From: Marinomonas transparens
Lineage (GTDB): Bacteria > Pseudomonadota > Gammaproteobacteria > Pseudomonadales > Marinomonadaceae
Reading direction: 5' to 3'
Assembly: GCF_016463975.1 (NCBI RefSeq)
Contig: NZ_JAEMNX010000014.1
Coordinates: 1 to 64,000 of the forward strand
Length of the DNA: 64,000 bases
A program made the position numbers and the translations under genes. How positions within the stretch are numbered: the stretch's first letter is position 1; the number at the start of each line of letters is the position of its first letter. The notes beneath the pieces are model-generated. The model was not told the DNA's origin. It was given only the letters and a program-made list of their open reading frames with translations, and ran no database searches. Shown piece by piece: positions 8,731 through 18,028 of this stretch.

Positions 8731-9537
8731 ATGCCAGAGCTTAATAGTACTCACGATACAAATGAGTTAATGCCAGTTATCTACGTACCTCACGGTGCAG
8801 GGCCCATGCCCCTTATGGGCGAACCCGGTCATAAAGATCTTATTGGCTTTTTAAAAAACATTCATACTGAATTAAAAACGCCTAAAGCCATCTTAATCAT
8901 TAGTGGTCATTGGGAAGGAAAAGTGGCTATGGTGTCTTCGTCACCAGCGCCAAAGATGTTTTACGATTACGGTGGTTTTCCACCTGAAACGTATGAATAT
9001 CAATACCCAGCACCGGGCAATCCAGCAATTTCTCAGGAAGTGGCTGACTTATTAAAATCCCACCACATTGATTGTGTACTGGATGATAAAAGAGGCTACG
9101 ATCATGGTGTATTCGTACCTTTAATGCTGATGTACCCTAACGCTGATATTCCCGTTGTACAGCTGTCTTTATTGAACTCTTTGGATCCAGCCAAACACAT
9201 CGCCTTAGGCGAAGCCATCACTTCACTACGTCAAAAAGGGGTATTGATTGTTGGGTCAGGCATGACATTTCATGAACGCGATGCCACCTTTGACCACAGT
9301 GTTCAGTTTGATCATTGGCTAACGGAAACCCTTACCTCTACGCCTATTGAACAAGCAAAAGAAAAGCTTACCAATTGGGCATCGGCTCCTGCGGCGCGTA
9401 ACTGTCACCGTAGAGAAGACCACTTATTGCCTCTGCATGTTTGTTTTGGTGCTGCGATTTCGAACAACCAACCTGCGGAAAGAATCTATTCTGGTTCTTT
9501 ATTCGGGTGGCGTCATTCAGGTTTCTTATGGCGTTAA
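8731..9537 (+). CDS. LigB / DODA-type extradiol dioxygenase (YgiD-like)
   Basis: A 268-residue class III extradiol ring-cleavage dioxygenase family protein, a group that uses a mononuclear Fe or Zn to open catechol-type rings. Visible conserved histidines are in PHGAGP (about His21), SGHWE (about His60) and YDHGVF (about His125); a fourth conserved motif, RREDHLLPLH, is near 228-237. The length matches DODA/YgiD proteins. An AGG ribosome-binding site precedes the ATG. It is monocistronic, bounded by the MITE upstream and a bidirectional-looking terminator downstream. The substrate is unknown, and no aromatic pathway genes surround it. Confidence 0.87.
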   Translation: MPELNSTHDTNELMPVIYVPHGAGPMPLMGEPGHKDLIGFLKNIHTELKTPKAILIISGHWEGKVAMVSSSPAPKMFYDYGGFPPETYEYQYPAPGNPAISQEVADLLKSHHIDCVLDDKRGYDHGVFVPLMLMYPNADIPVVQLSLLNSLDPAKHIALGEAITSLRQKGVLIVGSGMTFHERDATFDHSVQFDHWLTETLTSTPIEQAKEKLTNWASAPAARNCHRREDHLLPLHVCFGAAISNNQPAERIYSGSLFGWRHSGFLWR

Positions 9538-9562
9538 ACTTCTTGTAGAGCTCTTTGATCTC

Positions 9563-9598
9563 CATAAAAAAACCGTTCCTCTGAACGGTTTTTTTATG
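9563..9598. terminator. Strong terminator after the LigB-type gene
   Basis: A perfect hairpin, ATAAAAAAACCGTTC-CTCT-GAACGGTTTTTTTAT, with A and T runs on the two flanks, able to terminate in both directions. The upstream gene is on the plus strand. Confidence 0.88.
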
Positions 9599-9690
9599 GT
9601 AGTCGCCACCTGCCTTCATCATGTAGACTCTTAAATCGGCAAGCATTCTGCCCTACAACAATAACGATCAAACAATTTTAGGCTCTATTC

Positions 9691-11067
9691 ATGAATGATG
9701 TTATCTCACAACTTACGGACACTCTTGGAGAAAAAGCGGTTATTACAGGCGCCTCAGTCGGCGACAAATACAAAACAGACTGGAGTGGTTTAGAAGGGTT
9801 ACTGCCTAGTACCGTGGTTAGAGCGTCCTCAACTGAAGAGGTAGCCAGCATTTTAAAAATATGTAATAGCGCCAAGCAAGCGGTTGTTATCCAAGGCGGT
9901 ATGACAGGTATTAGTGGTGGCGCGGTGCCACAAGAGGGTGAGATCGCCATTTCCCTAGAAAAAATGTCTGGCATTATTGAAGTGGATGTCGACTCTATGA
10001 CCATCACTGCCCATGCTGGTACGCCATTACAAGTGGTGCAAGAAGCGGCCGATGAAGCCGGGCTTTTTTTACCTCTTGATATGGGTTCTCGTGGCACCTG
10101 CACTGTCGGCGGTGTTGTTGCAACCAACGCAGGCGGCAATCAGGTCATACGCTATGGTGCAACAAGATCTCTCGTCCTTGGCTTAGAAGCCGTACTTCCT
10201 GACGGTACCATCATTAGCTCGCTGAATAAAATGCTAAAAAACAACGCGGGTTACGACTTAAAGCATATGTTTATCGGCTCAGAAGGCACCCTAGGGATTG
10301 TGACAAAAGCGGTAATGCGCCTTTACCCTAAAATGACATCCACACAAACCGCATTGTGCGCCCTGCCCGATTTCACCAGCGTGTTAAAACTGCTTAAAAA
10401 AACCTTCTCCACACTCGGCGATGGCATTACTTCATTCGAAGTCATGTGGGCCAATTATTATGATGAAGTGGTCGAAACGGTTGAACAGGCAAAAAGCCCG
10501 TTTATAGAAAAATACCCATTTTATGCCTTGGTGGAATACAAAAGCCAAGACCGTATTCACGATATGGAACAGTTTTCGAGTGTCTTATTTGAAGCCATCG
10601 AAGACGGCATCATTGCCGATACCATTCTTGCTCAGTCATTGAAAGAAGCCGATGTTTTTTGGACGATTCGCGATGGTATCGGCGAACTTCTGACCACCAT
10701 GGGCCCTGTGGTAAATACCGATATCAGTGTCCCTATCAGCCAGATGAAAGCCTTTATAGAGCAACTTGAACCGGCCCTCTACGAAGCCTTCCCTAACGTC
10801 AAACTACGCATCTTTGGCCACATTGGTGACAGCAACTTACACGTGTGCGCGGGAACCGGCTCGGAACAAGACCTAGACGCTATCTCCGCTATGATCATGG
10901 GCGTCACAGGCGAATACAAAGGTTCTGTCTCCGCTGAACACGGCATTGGCGTATTAAAGAAAAAGTATTTACACCACTCCAGAACCCCAGAAGAAGTCGC
11001 CCTAATGAAAACCTTAAAAAGTGCGATGGACCCGAATGGAATATTGAATTCAGGCCGGGTGATCTAA
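9691..11067 (+). CDS. FAD-linked 2-hydroxyacid dehydrogenase, GlcD / D2HGDH type
   Basis: A 458-residue flavoprotein of the GlcD/D-2-hydroxyglutarate dehydrogenase family, oxidising a D-2-hydroxyacid (glycolate, D-lactate or D-2-hydroxyglutarate). It has an N-terminal FAD-binding type-4 domain (GGMTGISGGAVP at about 70-81, GGVVATNAGGNQ at about 140-151) and a C-terminal FAD-oxidase domain with the metal-binding HIGDSNLH and the EHGIG motif. No GlcE or GlcF partner lies nearby, so the single-subunit D2HGDH or D-lactate type is more likely than the glycolate oxidase complex. It is convergent with the sarcosine oxidase operon, with a stem-loop between them. Confidence 0.87.
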   Translation: MNDVISQLTDTLGEKAVITGASVGDKYKTDWSGLEGLLPSTVVRASSTEEVASILKICNSAKQAVVIQGGMTGISGGAVPQEGEIAISLEKMSGIIEVDVDSMTITAHAGTPLQVVQEAADEAGLFLPLDMGSRGTCTVGGVVATNAGGNQVIRYGATRSLVLGLEAVLPDGTIISSLNKMLKNNAGYDLKHMFIGSEGTLGIVTKAVMRLYPKMTSTQTALCALPDFTSVLKLLKKTFSTLGDGITSFEVMWANYYDEVVETVEQAKSPFIEKYPFYALVEYKSQDRIHDMEQFSSVLFEAIEDGIIADTILAQSLKEADVFWTIRDGIGELLTTMGPVVNTDISVPISQMKAFIEQLEPALYEAFPNVKLRIFGHIGDSNLHVCAGTGSEQDLDAISAMIMGVTGEYKGSVSAEHGIGVLKKKYLHHSRTPEEVALMKTLKSAMDPNGILNSGRVI

Positions 11068-11086
11068 CTCGGCTAAACTCTTTTCT

Positions 11087-11119
11087 TAGCTTAGAAACCT
11101 CAATAAGTTTTCTAAGCTA
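11087..11119. terminator. Stem-loop between convergent genes
   Basis: A perfect 11-bp inverted repeat (TAGCTTAGAAA / TTTCTAAGCTA) with an 11-base loop lies between the converging GlcD-like and purU genes. It lacks a long T run, so its efficiency as a terminator is uncertain. Confidence 0.5.
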
Positions 11120-11125
11120 CAAAGC

Positions 11126-11992
11126 CTAGCCACCAAGTACCACGGTACGTTTGTCATTTAAAAACACCCGTTTTTCTATATGGCATTTCACCGCGTTAAA
11201 CAAGGTAACCCGTTCTATGTCTTGGCCTTTCGCCACCAGATCTTCAGGATAGTGAGCGTGATTAACCGTTTGAATACCTTGGGAAATAATTGGGCCTTCA
11301 TCCAAGTCATTGTTTACATAATGGGCCGTCGCACCGACCATTTTTACGCCTTTCTCCCACGCTTGGTGATAAGGGCGAGCGCCTTTAAAACCGGGCAATA
11401 AAGAGTGGTGAATATTAATCGCTCGACCATCTAGATATTCACACATGCTAGGGGAAAGTACCTGCATATAACGAGCAAGCACCACCAGCTCGGTATCGTA
11501 TTTCTCGATTAACTCACGAACTTTGGCTTCCTGCTCTAGCTTGCTCTCAGGGGTAATGGGCAGATGATAATAGGGAATGCCATGCCATTTCGCGAGATCT
11601 TCTAAATCTGGATGATTAGAGATGATGACAGTCACGTCGATATCTAGCTGCCCCGTTCTAAAGCGATAAAGTAAGTCGTTCAAACAATGGTCGTATTTCG
11701 ACACCATGATGGCCACTTTTGGCTTATGGTCTGGTGCTGTCAGTTGCCACTCCATATTGAACTCAGCCGCACGGGCTGCAAAGGCTTTGGCAAACACATC
11801 GGCACTAAAGTTTTCCCCCTGTGGCAAAAATTCAATGCGAATAAAAAAGCGGCCTGACTCTCGGTCATCAAAAGAATGTATCTCGTCTATGTAGTTACCC
11901 GCTTCAGCCATGTAGCGCGTCACCACATCCACCGTGCCGATAATACTTGGGCAATTGGCAGTAAAGATCCAAGGAGCGGTTTTTGGCTTCAT
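11126..11992 (-). CDS. purU: Formyltetrahydrofolate deformylase
   Basis: PurU hydrolyses 10-formyl-THF to formate and free THF. It has an N-terminal ACT domain (about 5-85) and a C-terminal formyltransferase-like domain with the catalytic pattern NIHHSLLPGFKG (Asn, His) and the conserved Asp in LDEGPI. I chose the ATG at 11992 (288 residues, MKPKTAPWIFT), preceded by AAGAGATAG. The 23 codons upstream in frame are hydrophobic and lie in the gap behind soxG. As the last gene of soxBDAG-purU it would recycle THF loaded with C1 units from sarcosine demethylation. Confidence 0.95.
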   Translation of the reverse strand: MKPKTAPWIFTANCPSIIGTVDVVTRYMAEAGNYIDEIHSFDDRESGRFFIRIEFLPQGENFSADVFAKAFAARAAEFNMEWQLTAPDHKPKVAIMVSKYDHCLNDLLYRFRTGQLDIDVTVIISNHPDLEDLAKWHGIPYYHLPITPESKLEQEAKVRELIEKYDTELVVLARYMQVLSPSMCEYLDGRAINIHHSLLPGFKGARPYHQAWEKGVKMVGATAHYVNNDLDEGPIISQGIQTVNHAHYPEDLVAKGQDIERVTLFNAVKCHIEKRVFLNDKRTVVLGG

Positions 11993-12075
11993 AACACTAT
12001 CTCTTAATATCTTAATCAATAAAAAAGAACCGGTCGCCAAGTAGGGAAGCAACCAGTTCAAAAGGCTGAAAAGGA

Positions 12076-12765
12076 TTAGGCTTTTACCGCCAAACCATAT
12101 TCACGGCTCGCATCTTGAATCCATAACCATAAGTAATCCGCAAAACTACGACGAACCACCAATTCAAAATGCTTCTCACCTATACGACAAATGACGGCAC
12201 CACTTTTCGCAAAAACAGTCGATACCACTTTTCCAACGGGAAACTCACTAATGTGAAAATCCACCGCTGTCGATTTTTTCAGCATGTCCACAACATGATC
12301 ACCAGACACCTCAAAAATAGTCGAACCACCACTCACATTTACGATAGAAAAATGGCCTTTAAGCTTTTCATGGAAACGACTTTCCAGCTCAAACGCTTTA
12401 TCACCCGCTACGATAATTAGCCATTCGTCGGGGCTAATCCAACGCACAGAAATAGCCTCTTCACCTTCTCCTTTCGTGACCGACGTTAATGGTTCCATTG
12501 GTAAAGCAACACCAAGCAAAGACTTAATGGTTTTTTGTTGTGCGGCTGAAGGCACACAACGTAACGTCAGCATGCCCATTAGTTTTTGTTCCCTAAAATA
12601 CACGCCACCTTCTTGTGGGCCTTTTTGAGCGATACTGTCTAAATCAGCATGATGTAAAGGGCTTTCACCGACCACTTTGTCACCTACCGTGTTGTCGTCG
12701 GGTAGCTGATTTTCGACCAATTTGATTGGTTGTTCTTCTGGTGTTTCTAACGTGACATCAGACAT
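12076..12765 (-). CDS. soxG: Sarcosine oxidase subunit gamma
   Basis: The 229-residue gamma subunit of heterotetrameric sarcosine oxidase, a GcvT-like folate-fold protein. It follows soxA with an 8-bp overlap and has AAAGGGGAG upstream of its ATG, so it is translationally coupled. The region around PMEPLTSV and VRWISPDEWLI matches the SoxG family, and the length is usual. Gamma subunits are structural and needed for assembly. Confidence 0.92.
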   Translation of the reverse strand: MSDVTLETPEEQPIKLVENQLPDDNTVGDKVVGESPLHHADLDSIAQKGPQEGGVYFREQKLMGMLTLRCVPSAAQQKTIKSLLGVALPMEPLTSVTKGEGEEAISVRWISPDEWLIIVAGDKAFELESRFHEKLKGHFSIVNVSGGSTIFEVSGDHVVDMLKKSTAVDFHISEFPVGKVVSTVFAKSGAVICRIGEKHFELVVRRSFADYLWLWIQDASREYGLAVKA

Positions 12766-15700
12766 GTTGACGCTCCCCTTTTGGATCTAAGAACACAGGG
12801 TTACAAATTTCGGCCTCGATCACGCGACCATCTGCCAATGGATAAAAGACTTTCTCGCCCATTTTTTCCAATCCCCCCTTAACAAAGCCCATGGCAATAG
12901 AACGATTCAAATTAGCGCTCCAATAACTGGAAGTAACATGACCAACCATTGGCATAGGGATCGGCGCATTAGGATCAAGCACACCTTGCGCGCCCTCTGG
13001 TAGCACGACTTTTGGGTCAATGGTTTTCAAGCCTACAAGTTGCTTACGATCTGGACGAACACAGTCTTCTCGCTGCATACCTCGCTTACCGATAAAGCTA
13101 AATGGCTTTTTCATCGCGACAGCCCAAGAAAGCCCTAAATCAAATGGGTGCACAGAGCCATCTGTATCCTGTCCCGCAATAATGAAGCCTTTTTCAGCGC
13201 GCAATATATGCATGGTTTCTGTGCCATATGGCGTAAGGTTAAACTCTTCTCCATGCTCAAATAATGCTTTCCACACATGCAAACCGTAGTTCGCTTGCAC
13301 GTTTATCTCGAAGGACAATTCCCCCGTGAAAGAGATGCGGAAAACACGCGCAGGAATGCCAGCAACCTTCATTGTTTTCCAATCCATAAAGCCCATGCTG
13401 TCTTTAGAAACATCACCGTCAGTGATTTTTTCTAACAATTTACGACTATTCGGACCAGAGATCGTCATGGTTGCCCAATGGTCAGTCACCGTAGTGAAAT
13501 ACACTTCTAACTCAGGCCATTCGGTTTGATGGTAAATTTCTAACCACTCTAATACGTGCGCCGCACCGCCAGAAGTCGTGGTCATCAAGAAATGATTTTC
13601 GCCTAGGCAAGACGTCACACCATCATCGAATACCATGCCGTCTTCGCCGCACATCAAGCCATAGCGACATTTACCAATGGGTAATTTTGCCCATGCGTTA
13701 CTGTAAACACGACCTAGAAATTCACGGGCATCTTTCCCCTGAATATCAATCTTACCGAGAGTAGACGCATCTAAAATGCCGACAGATTCTCGCGTTGCGA
13801 CACATTCTCGGTTCAAAGCGTCTTGCATGGTTTCATTCGCCTTTGGGTAATACCAAGGACGCTTCCATAAGCCAACATCTTCAAACTTGGCGCCATGTTC
13901 CACATGCCAAGAATGCATCGCCGTGTAACGTTCTGGATCAAACAAAGCACCACAATCACGACCCGCTATTGCACCAAAGGTAACAGGCGTATAGTTCGGT
14001 CGGAATATGGTCGTACCCGTTTGAGGAATCGTTTGATTTAGCGTTTTTGCCGCAATCGCCATACCGTTAATGTTGCCAAGTTTGCCTTGGTCAGTACCAA
14101 ATCCCATGGCGGTATAACGCTTAACATGTTCAATAGATTCAAACCCTTCACGGCACGCCAATTCGATACCCGCTGCGGTCACATCATTCTGATAATCTAC
14201 AAACTGTTTAGGGGCTTTAGCCGTTGGCTTAGTGTGCGGTATATGGAACAAAGCCATCGCTTTGCTTTCTGTGATTTCTTCCGTCACTGGCAAAGCCACT
14301 TCAACTTCTGTCAATCCCAACAGTTGTACCGCATCCTGAGCAGCACTTAACCCTTCTAACAATGCCTGAGCGGTACTAAAAGAACCGTTAATCGCACCAG
14401 CAGTAAGTTGTTTCTGAACCGTTGCTCCTGGTGTGAAGCCTAGAATGTCATCGTTCCAAACAGGACGAGCGCCAGTGTGGCATGACAGGTGAATCACTGG
14501 GCTCCAACCACCAGATGAAGCGACGGTATCGGCTTTCATCTTCACGATGGAACCAGCCACTTCATCGCCAGCATCATTTAACGGTGCAATCGAAACGCCC
14601 GTTACTCGTTTGCCGCCTTGGACATCGATCACACCAGAGCCAACCATGATGGTAATGCCGCGTTCTCTTGCTGCGTCTACCAAGGTTCCTTGAGGATTCT
14701 TACGCGAATCCACAATCGCTACCACATTACGACCCGCATCGTGCCAATCTAACGCGGTGCGGTAAGCGTTATCGTTTGACGTCATTAGCACCAAATCATT
14801 ACCCGGCACCACGCCATAACGGTTTATATAAGTCGATACCGCATTGGCAACCATGCAACCGGGCACATCGTTATTACCGAATACCAAAGGACGTTCATGA
14901 GCACCTGTTGCCAGAATCACCCATTTCGCACGAACACGATGCAAACGCTGGGCGACCTGACCGTTAGGCGCACGATCTGCAAACTGATCCGTACAATGTT
15001 GCTGAATGGTTAAGAAGTTGTGATCGTGATAACCATTAACTTGTGAATTAGGTAACATCATCACATCATCAAAAGTGGCTAATTCTTTCACCACATCAGT
15101 GACCCATTCAGACGCTGGCTTTCCATCTAAGGTTTCTGTGCTGCTTAATAAGCTGCCACCAAACTCGCTTTGCTCATCGGCAATAATGACTCGTGCCCCA
15201 GCCAGTGCTGCCGTTAATGCCGCCGCCAGCCCTGCTGGACCTGCGCCAACGATCATCACATCACAGTGCTGATTCATTTTGTCGTAACTATCTGGATCTC
15301 TTTCCTTTGGCGCACGACCAAGGCCTGCCGCTTTACGAATGTATGTCTCGTAGGTTTCCCACATGGATTGCGGGAACATAAAGGTTTTGTAGTAAAAGCC
15401 CGGTGGCATCATTTTCCCACCAACCTTACCTACGTATTCCATCAAATCGGTTTCGACACTTGGCCAACCGTTCGTCGTACCTGCGACCAAACCATCGTAC
15501 AAAGATTGCTGAGTGGCACGAACATTAGGAATTTGCGTCGCTTCTGTCGCACCCACTTGCATGATGGCATTTGGCTCTTCTGCTCCCGCCGCCACAATGC
15601 CGCGAGGTCGGCTGTATTTAAAGCTTCGGCCAACAATATCCACACCATTGGCTAACAAAGCAGAGGCTAACGTATCCCCTGCATAGCCTTTGTATTGCTT

Positions 15701-15802
15701 GCCGTTATAAGTAAAGGTCAGCGTTTTAGAGCGATCTATTCGGCCACCATCCTGAAGACGATTAGACTGCTGTGAACCATGTGTATGTGAGCTAGATGTC
15801 AT
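12758..15802 (-). CDS. soxA: Sarcosine oxidase subunit alpha
   Basis: The 1014-residue alpha subunit, which binds NAD+ and tetrahydrofolate. Domains in order: an N-terminal ferredoxin-like Fer2_4 fold (about 25-110) lacking the cysteine set of a 2Fe-2S cluster, as is normal for SoxA; a nucleotide-binding domain beginning MIVGAGPAGLAAAL at about 183; and a C-terminal GCV_T/aminomethyltransferase-like half (about 620-1010) that channels the methyl-derived C1 unit to THF, giving 5,10-methylene-THF. Start at the ATG at 15802, with AAGGGAG upstream. Gene order B-D-A-G is standard. Together with soxB it converts sarcosine to glycine in glycine-betaine catabolism. Confidence 0.96.
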   Translation of the reverse strand: MTSSSHTHGSQQSNRLQDGGRIDRSKTLTFTYNGKQYKGYAGDTLASALLANGVDIVGRSFKYSRPRGIVAAGAEEPNAIMQVGATEATQIPNVRATQQSLYDGLVAGTTNGWPSVETDLMEYVGKVGGKMMPPGFYYKTFMFPQSMWETYETYIRKAAGLGRAPKERDPDSYDKMNQHCDVMIVGAGPAGLAAALTAALAGARVIIADEQSEFGGSLLSSTETLDGKPASEWVTDVVKELATFDDVMMLPNSQVNGYHDHNFLTIQQHCTDQFADRAPNGQVAQRLHRVRAKWVILATGAHERPLVFGNNDVPGCMVANAVSTYINRYGVVPGNDLVLMTSNDNAYRTALDWHDAGRNVVAIVDSRKNPQGTLVDAARERGITIMVGSGVIDVQGGKRVTGVSIAPLNDAGDEVAGSIVKMKADTVASSGGWSPVIHLSCHTGARPVWNDDILGFTPGATVQKQLTAGAINGSFSTAQALLEGLSAAQDAVQLLGLTEVEVALPVTEEITESKAMALFHIPHTKPTAKAPKQFVDYQNDVTAAGIELACREGFESIEHVKRYTAMGFGTDQGKLGNINGMAIAAKTLNQTIPQTGTTIFRPNYTPVTFGAIAGRDCGALFDPERYTAMHSWHVEHGAKFEDVGLWKRPWYYPKANETMQDALNRECVATRESVGILDASTLGKIDIQGKDAREFLGRVYSNAWAKLPIGKCRYGLMCGEDGMVFDDGVTSCLGENHFLMTTTSGGAAHVLEWLEIYHQTEWPELEVYFTTVTDHWATMTISGPNSRKLLEKITDGDVSKDSMGFMDWKTMKVAGIPARVFRISFTGELSFEINVQANYGLHVWKALFEHGEEFNLTPYGTETMHILRAEKGFIIAGQDTDGSVHPFDLGLSWAVAMKKPFSFIGKRGMQREDCVRPDRKQLVGLKTIDPKVVLPEGAQGVLDPNAPIPMPMVGHVTSSYWSANLNRSIAMGFVKGGLEKMGEKVFYPLADGRVIEAEICNPVFLDPKGERQHV

Positions 15803-15814
15803 GTAATCGCTCCC

Positions 15815-16108
15815 TTATTGATCTGAATTGGCCACAACAGATGGCTGTTCACCAATCTTGTAGACTTCTTTAATTTCGTAAGTTTGAGTGTCGCGAGTAA
15901 TGTTAAAAAACTTACGACAACCCGCCGCATGAACCCAAAGTTCGTGATGTATGCCTCTTGGGTTTTTACGAAAATACATGTATTCACCCCACTCTTGATC
16001 CGTGCAAGCGTCAGGGTCTAATGGACGAGGAATATGCGCTTGCCCAGAAGCATGAAATTCTTCTTCTTCGCGGTACTCACAACAATGAGGGCAATAAATA
16101 TGAAACAT
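15815..16108 (-). CDS. soxD: Sarcosine oxidase subunit delta
   Basis: The 97-residue delta subunit. The zinc-binding residues expected from heterotetrameric sarcosine oxidases are visible: Cys6 and Cys9 in YCPHC, and the His and Cys in HAAGCRKFF. It lies between soxB and soxA with short spacers and has GGAG upstream of its ATG. Confidence 0.95.
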   Translation of the reverse strand: MFHIYCPHCCEYREEEEFHASGQAHIPRPLDPDACTDQEWGEYMYFRKNPRGIHHELWVHAAGCRKFFNITRDTQTYEIKEVYKIGEQPSVVANSDQ

Positions 16109-16157
16109 TCTTTTTCTCCTAAATCGGTATTAACCTGCTAACTCGGTATTCACCCGA

Positions 16158-17411
16158 TTAGTGGGCAACACCCGCTGCACCGTGTTCATCTACCAAGGCT
16201 CCGTTATGGAAACGGAACATAGAAAAAGGCTTAGCCAATTCGTGCATTTCGCCCTTCGCCAAAGACGCCGCGAAAACATGACCAGAGCCCGGTGTGGCTT
16301 TAAAACCACCCGTTCCCCAACCACAGTTAAAGAACAAGTTTTTCACTGGTGTTTCACTGATGATCGGACAAGCATCTGGACACGTATCAACAATGCCGCC
16401 CCACTGGCGGTTCATGCGTACTCGGCTAAACACAGGGAACATTTCCAACACCGCTTGAATAGTATGTTCGATGGTGCTGTAAGAACCGCGCTGACCATAA
16501 CCGTTGTAGCCATCAATCCCCGCACCGATCACTAAATCCCCCTTATCGGACTGACTCGCGTAACCGTGAACATGGTTAGACATGACGACCGTATCCAGAA
16601 TCGGCTTGATGGGTTCAGATACCAAGGCTTGTAAAGGATGGGACTCTAATGGCAACTCAAAGCCACCCATTTTCGCCAACACACTGGAATTACCAGCGAC
16701 CACACAACCCACTCGATCTGCACGGATTTCACCGTATTGGGCTGTACGCACACCCACCACGGTTCCGTCTTCAATGATCAAATCTTGCACTTCGGTTTGT
16801 TGGATCAAATCCACACCATGAGCATCGGCACCACGGGCAAACCCCCATGCCACCGCATCGTGACGCGCGACACCCGCACGCGGCTGCCAAGACGCGCCCA
16901 TCACTGGGTAACGAGCTCGGTCTGAACAATCTAAAACAGGAACGATTTCTTGCACTTGCTGAGCGTCTAATACTTCGCCATCAATACCGTTTAAACGGTT
17001 GGCATTCACACGGCGCTCAATATCTCGCATGTCTTGCAAGGTATGACCGAGGTTCAAACAACCCCGTTGGGAAAACATCACATTGTAGTTAAGGTCTTGG
17101 GACAAACCTTCCCACAGTTTCATGGCATGTTCGTATAAATGTGCCGCTTCATCCCATAAATAATTGGAACGCACAATCGTCGTATTACGTGCGGTATTAC
17201 CACCGCCTAAAAAGCCTTTCTCGATGACCGCAACATTGGTGACACCAAACTCTTTAGCCAAGTAATACGCCGTCGCCAAACCGTGACCACCGCCACCGAC
17301 AATGATCACATCGTATTTCTTTTTAGGGGTTGGATTACGCCACACCCGCTGCCAGTTTTCATGATGGCTAAAACTGTGCTTTAACAACCCAAAGCCTGAA
17401 TAATGCTGCAT
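16158..17411 (-). CDS. soxB: Sarcosine oxidase subunit beta
   Basis: The 417-residue catalytic flavoprotein subunit. A DAO-type Rossmann motif, [14 protein letters not shown], begins at about residue 35. A His in [11 protein letters not shown] (about residue 184) is in the position expected for the covalent FMN attachment of this family. It is the first gene of soxBDAG-purU, preceded by AAGGGAG and by an upstream region with repeated elements. Known family role: oxidation of sarcosine to glycine with H2O2 formation and C1 transfer to THF via SoxA. Confidence 0.96.
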   Translation of the reverse strand: MQHYSGFGLLKHSFSHHENWQRVWRNPTPKKKYDVIIVGGGGHGLATAYYLAKEFGVTNVAVIEKGFLGGGNTARNTTIVRSNYLWDEAAHLYEHAMKLWEGLSQDLNYNVMFSQRGCLNLGHTLQDMRDIERRVNANRLNGIDGEVLDAQQVQEIVPVLDCSDRARYPVMGASWQPRAGVARHDAVAWGFARGADAHGVDLIQQTEVQDLIIEDGTVVGVRTAQYGEIRADRVGCVVAGNSSVLAKMGGFELPLESHPLQALVSEPIKPILDTVVMSNHVHGYASQSDKGDLVIGAGIDGYNGYGQRGSYSTIEHTIQAVLEMFPVFSRVRMNRQWGGIVDTCPDACPIISETPVKNLFFNCGWGTGGFKATPGSGHVFAASLAKGEMHELAKPFSMFRFHNGALVDEHGAAGVAH

Positions 17412-18028
17412 CAGATCAGCTCCCTTACATAAACAACCGATTCAAACGGCTGCTGGAGTGGTGGAAAAAATTACAACGGATCGAAACCGTTTATATCGCA
17501 TGAGAATCGCATGAGAGCTTGGCACTATGTGACGAGTACATATAATCGTGCGAAATTCTCACATCGATAATAGAGTCAAAGAATTACACCCTAATGCTTG
17601 GGAACGTCCAGCGAATGACAATTTACGACAGAGGAAGAAGTCGGCTTTGGGAAAGTTGGAAGGAAAGCACGGAGAGCGCAAAGCGTTTGCGTAATAAGTT
17701 TTGCTTTACCTAGCTAATATCCGCCCAATTAAAAAGTAACCACGCCTTACAAAACACTCGTACATTAAAGAAAACACACAAATTAAAAGTGGTTTTTAAA
17801 ACGCATTTTATAGTAACGTCTAAGCATGATCAGGGAGGGTTTGTGTAGAGATGGAATTTACCTCTTCATTTAGTCTTCCTAATAAATTAAATAAAAAAAT
17901 TCGCATGCTCGCTTTTCCAGTTTTGGTTTTGTGAAGAGCTTTATAAAATTATTTAGAGGTTTTTGAAATTCTCTCAACATGCGTATGCACTATTAAAAAT
18001 AGTTACATTTGCAAGGAAAGTTTAGGAT
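17412..18028. other. Intergenic region between the sox operon and the accessory cassette
   Basis: A 617-bp region between divergent transcription units. The left 150 bases hold the soxB leader and its repeats. A 48-codon frame from GTG at 17548 to the stop ending at 17694 on the plus strand reads like basic protein (for example ELHPNAWERPANDN); it may be a gene remnant or a small gene, but I recognise no family. From about 17700 the composition becomes markedly AT-rich, marking the left edge of the accessory cassette. Confidence 0.5.
17495..17516. promoter_or_regulatory. Tandem 11-bp direct repeat upstream of soxB
   Basis: ATCGCATGAGA occurs twice back to back, one helical turn apart, about 85-105 bases upstream of the soxB start. 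Closer to soxB are two related CCG-N7-CGG / ACGG-N7-CCGT elements (about 17447-17490). The arrangement suits an activator such as an AraC-type regulator of betaine/sarcosine catabolism, but that identity is inference. Confidence 0.35.

Noticed and set aside
9368..9646. 92-codon minus-strand frame at the end of the LigB-type gene
   Set aside because: Antisense to a conserved enzyme and crosses a perfect terminator hairpin.
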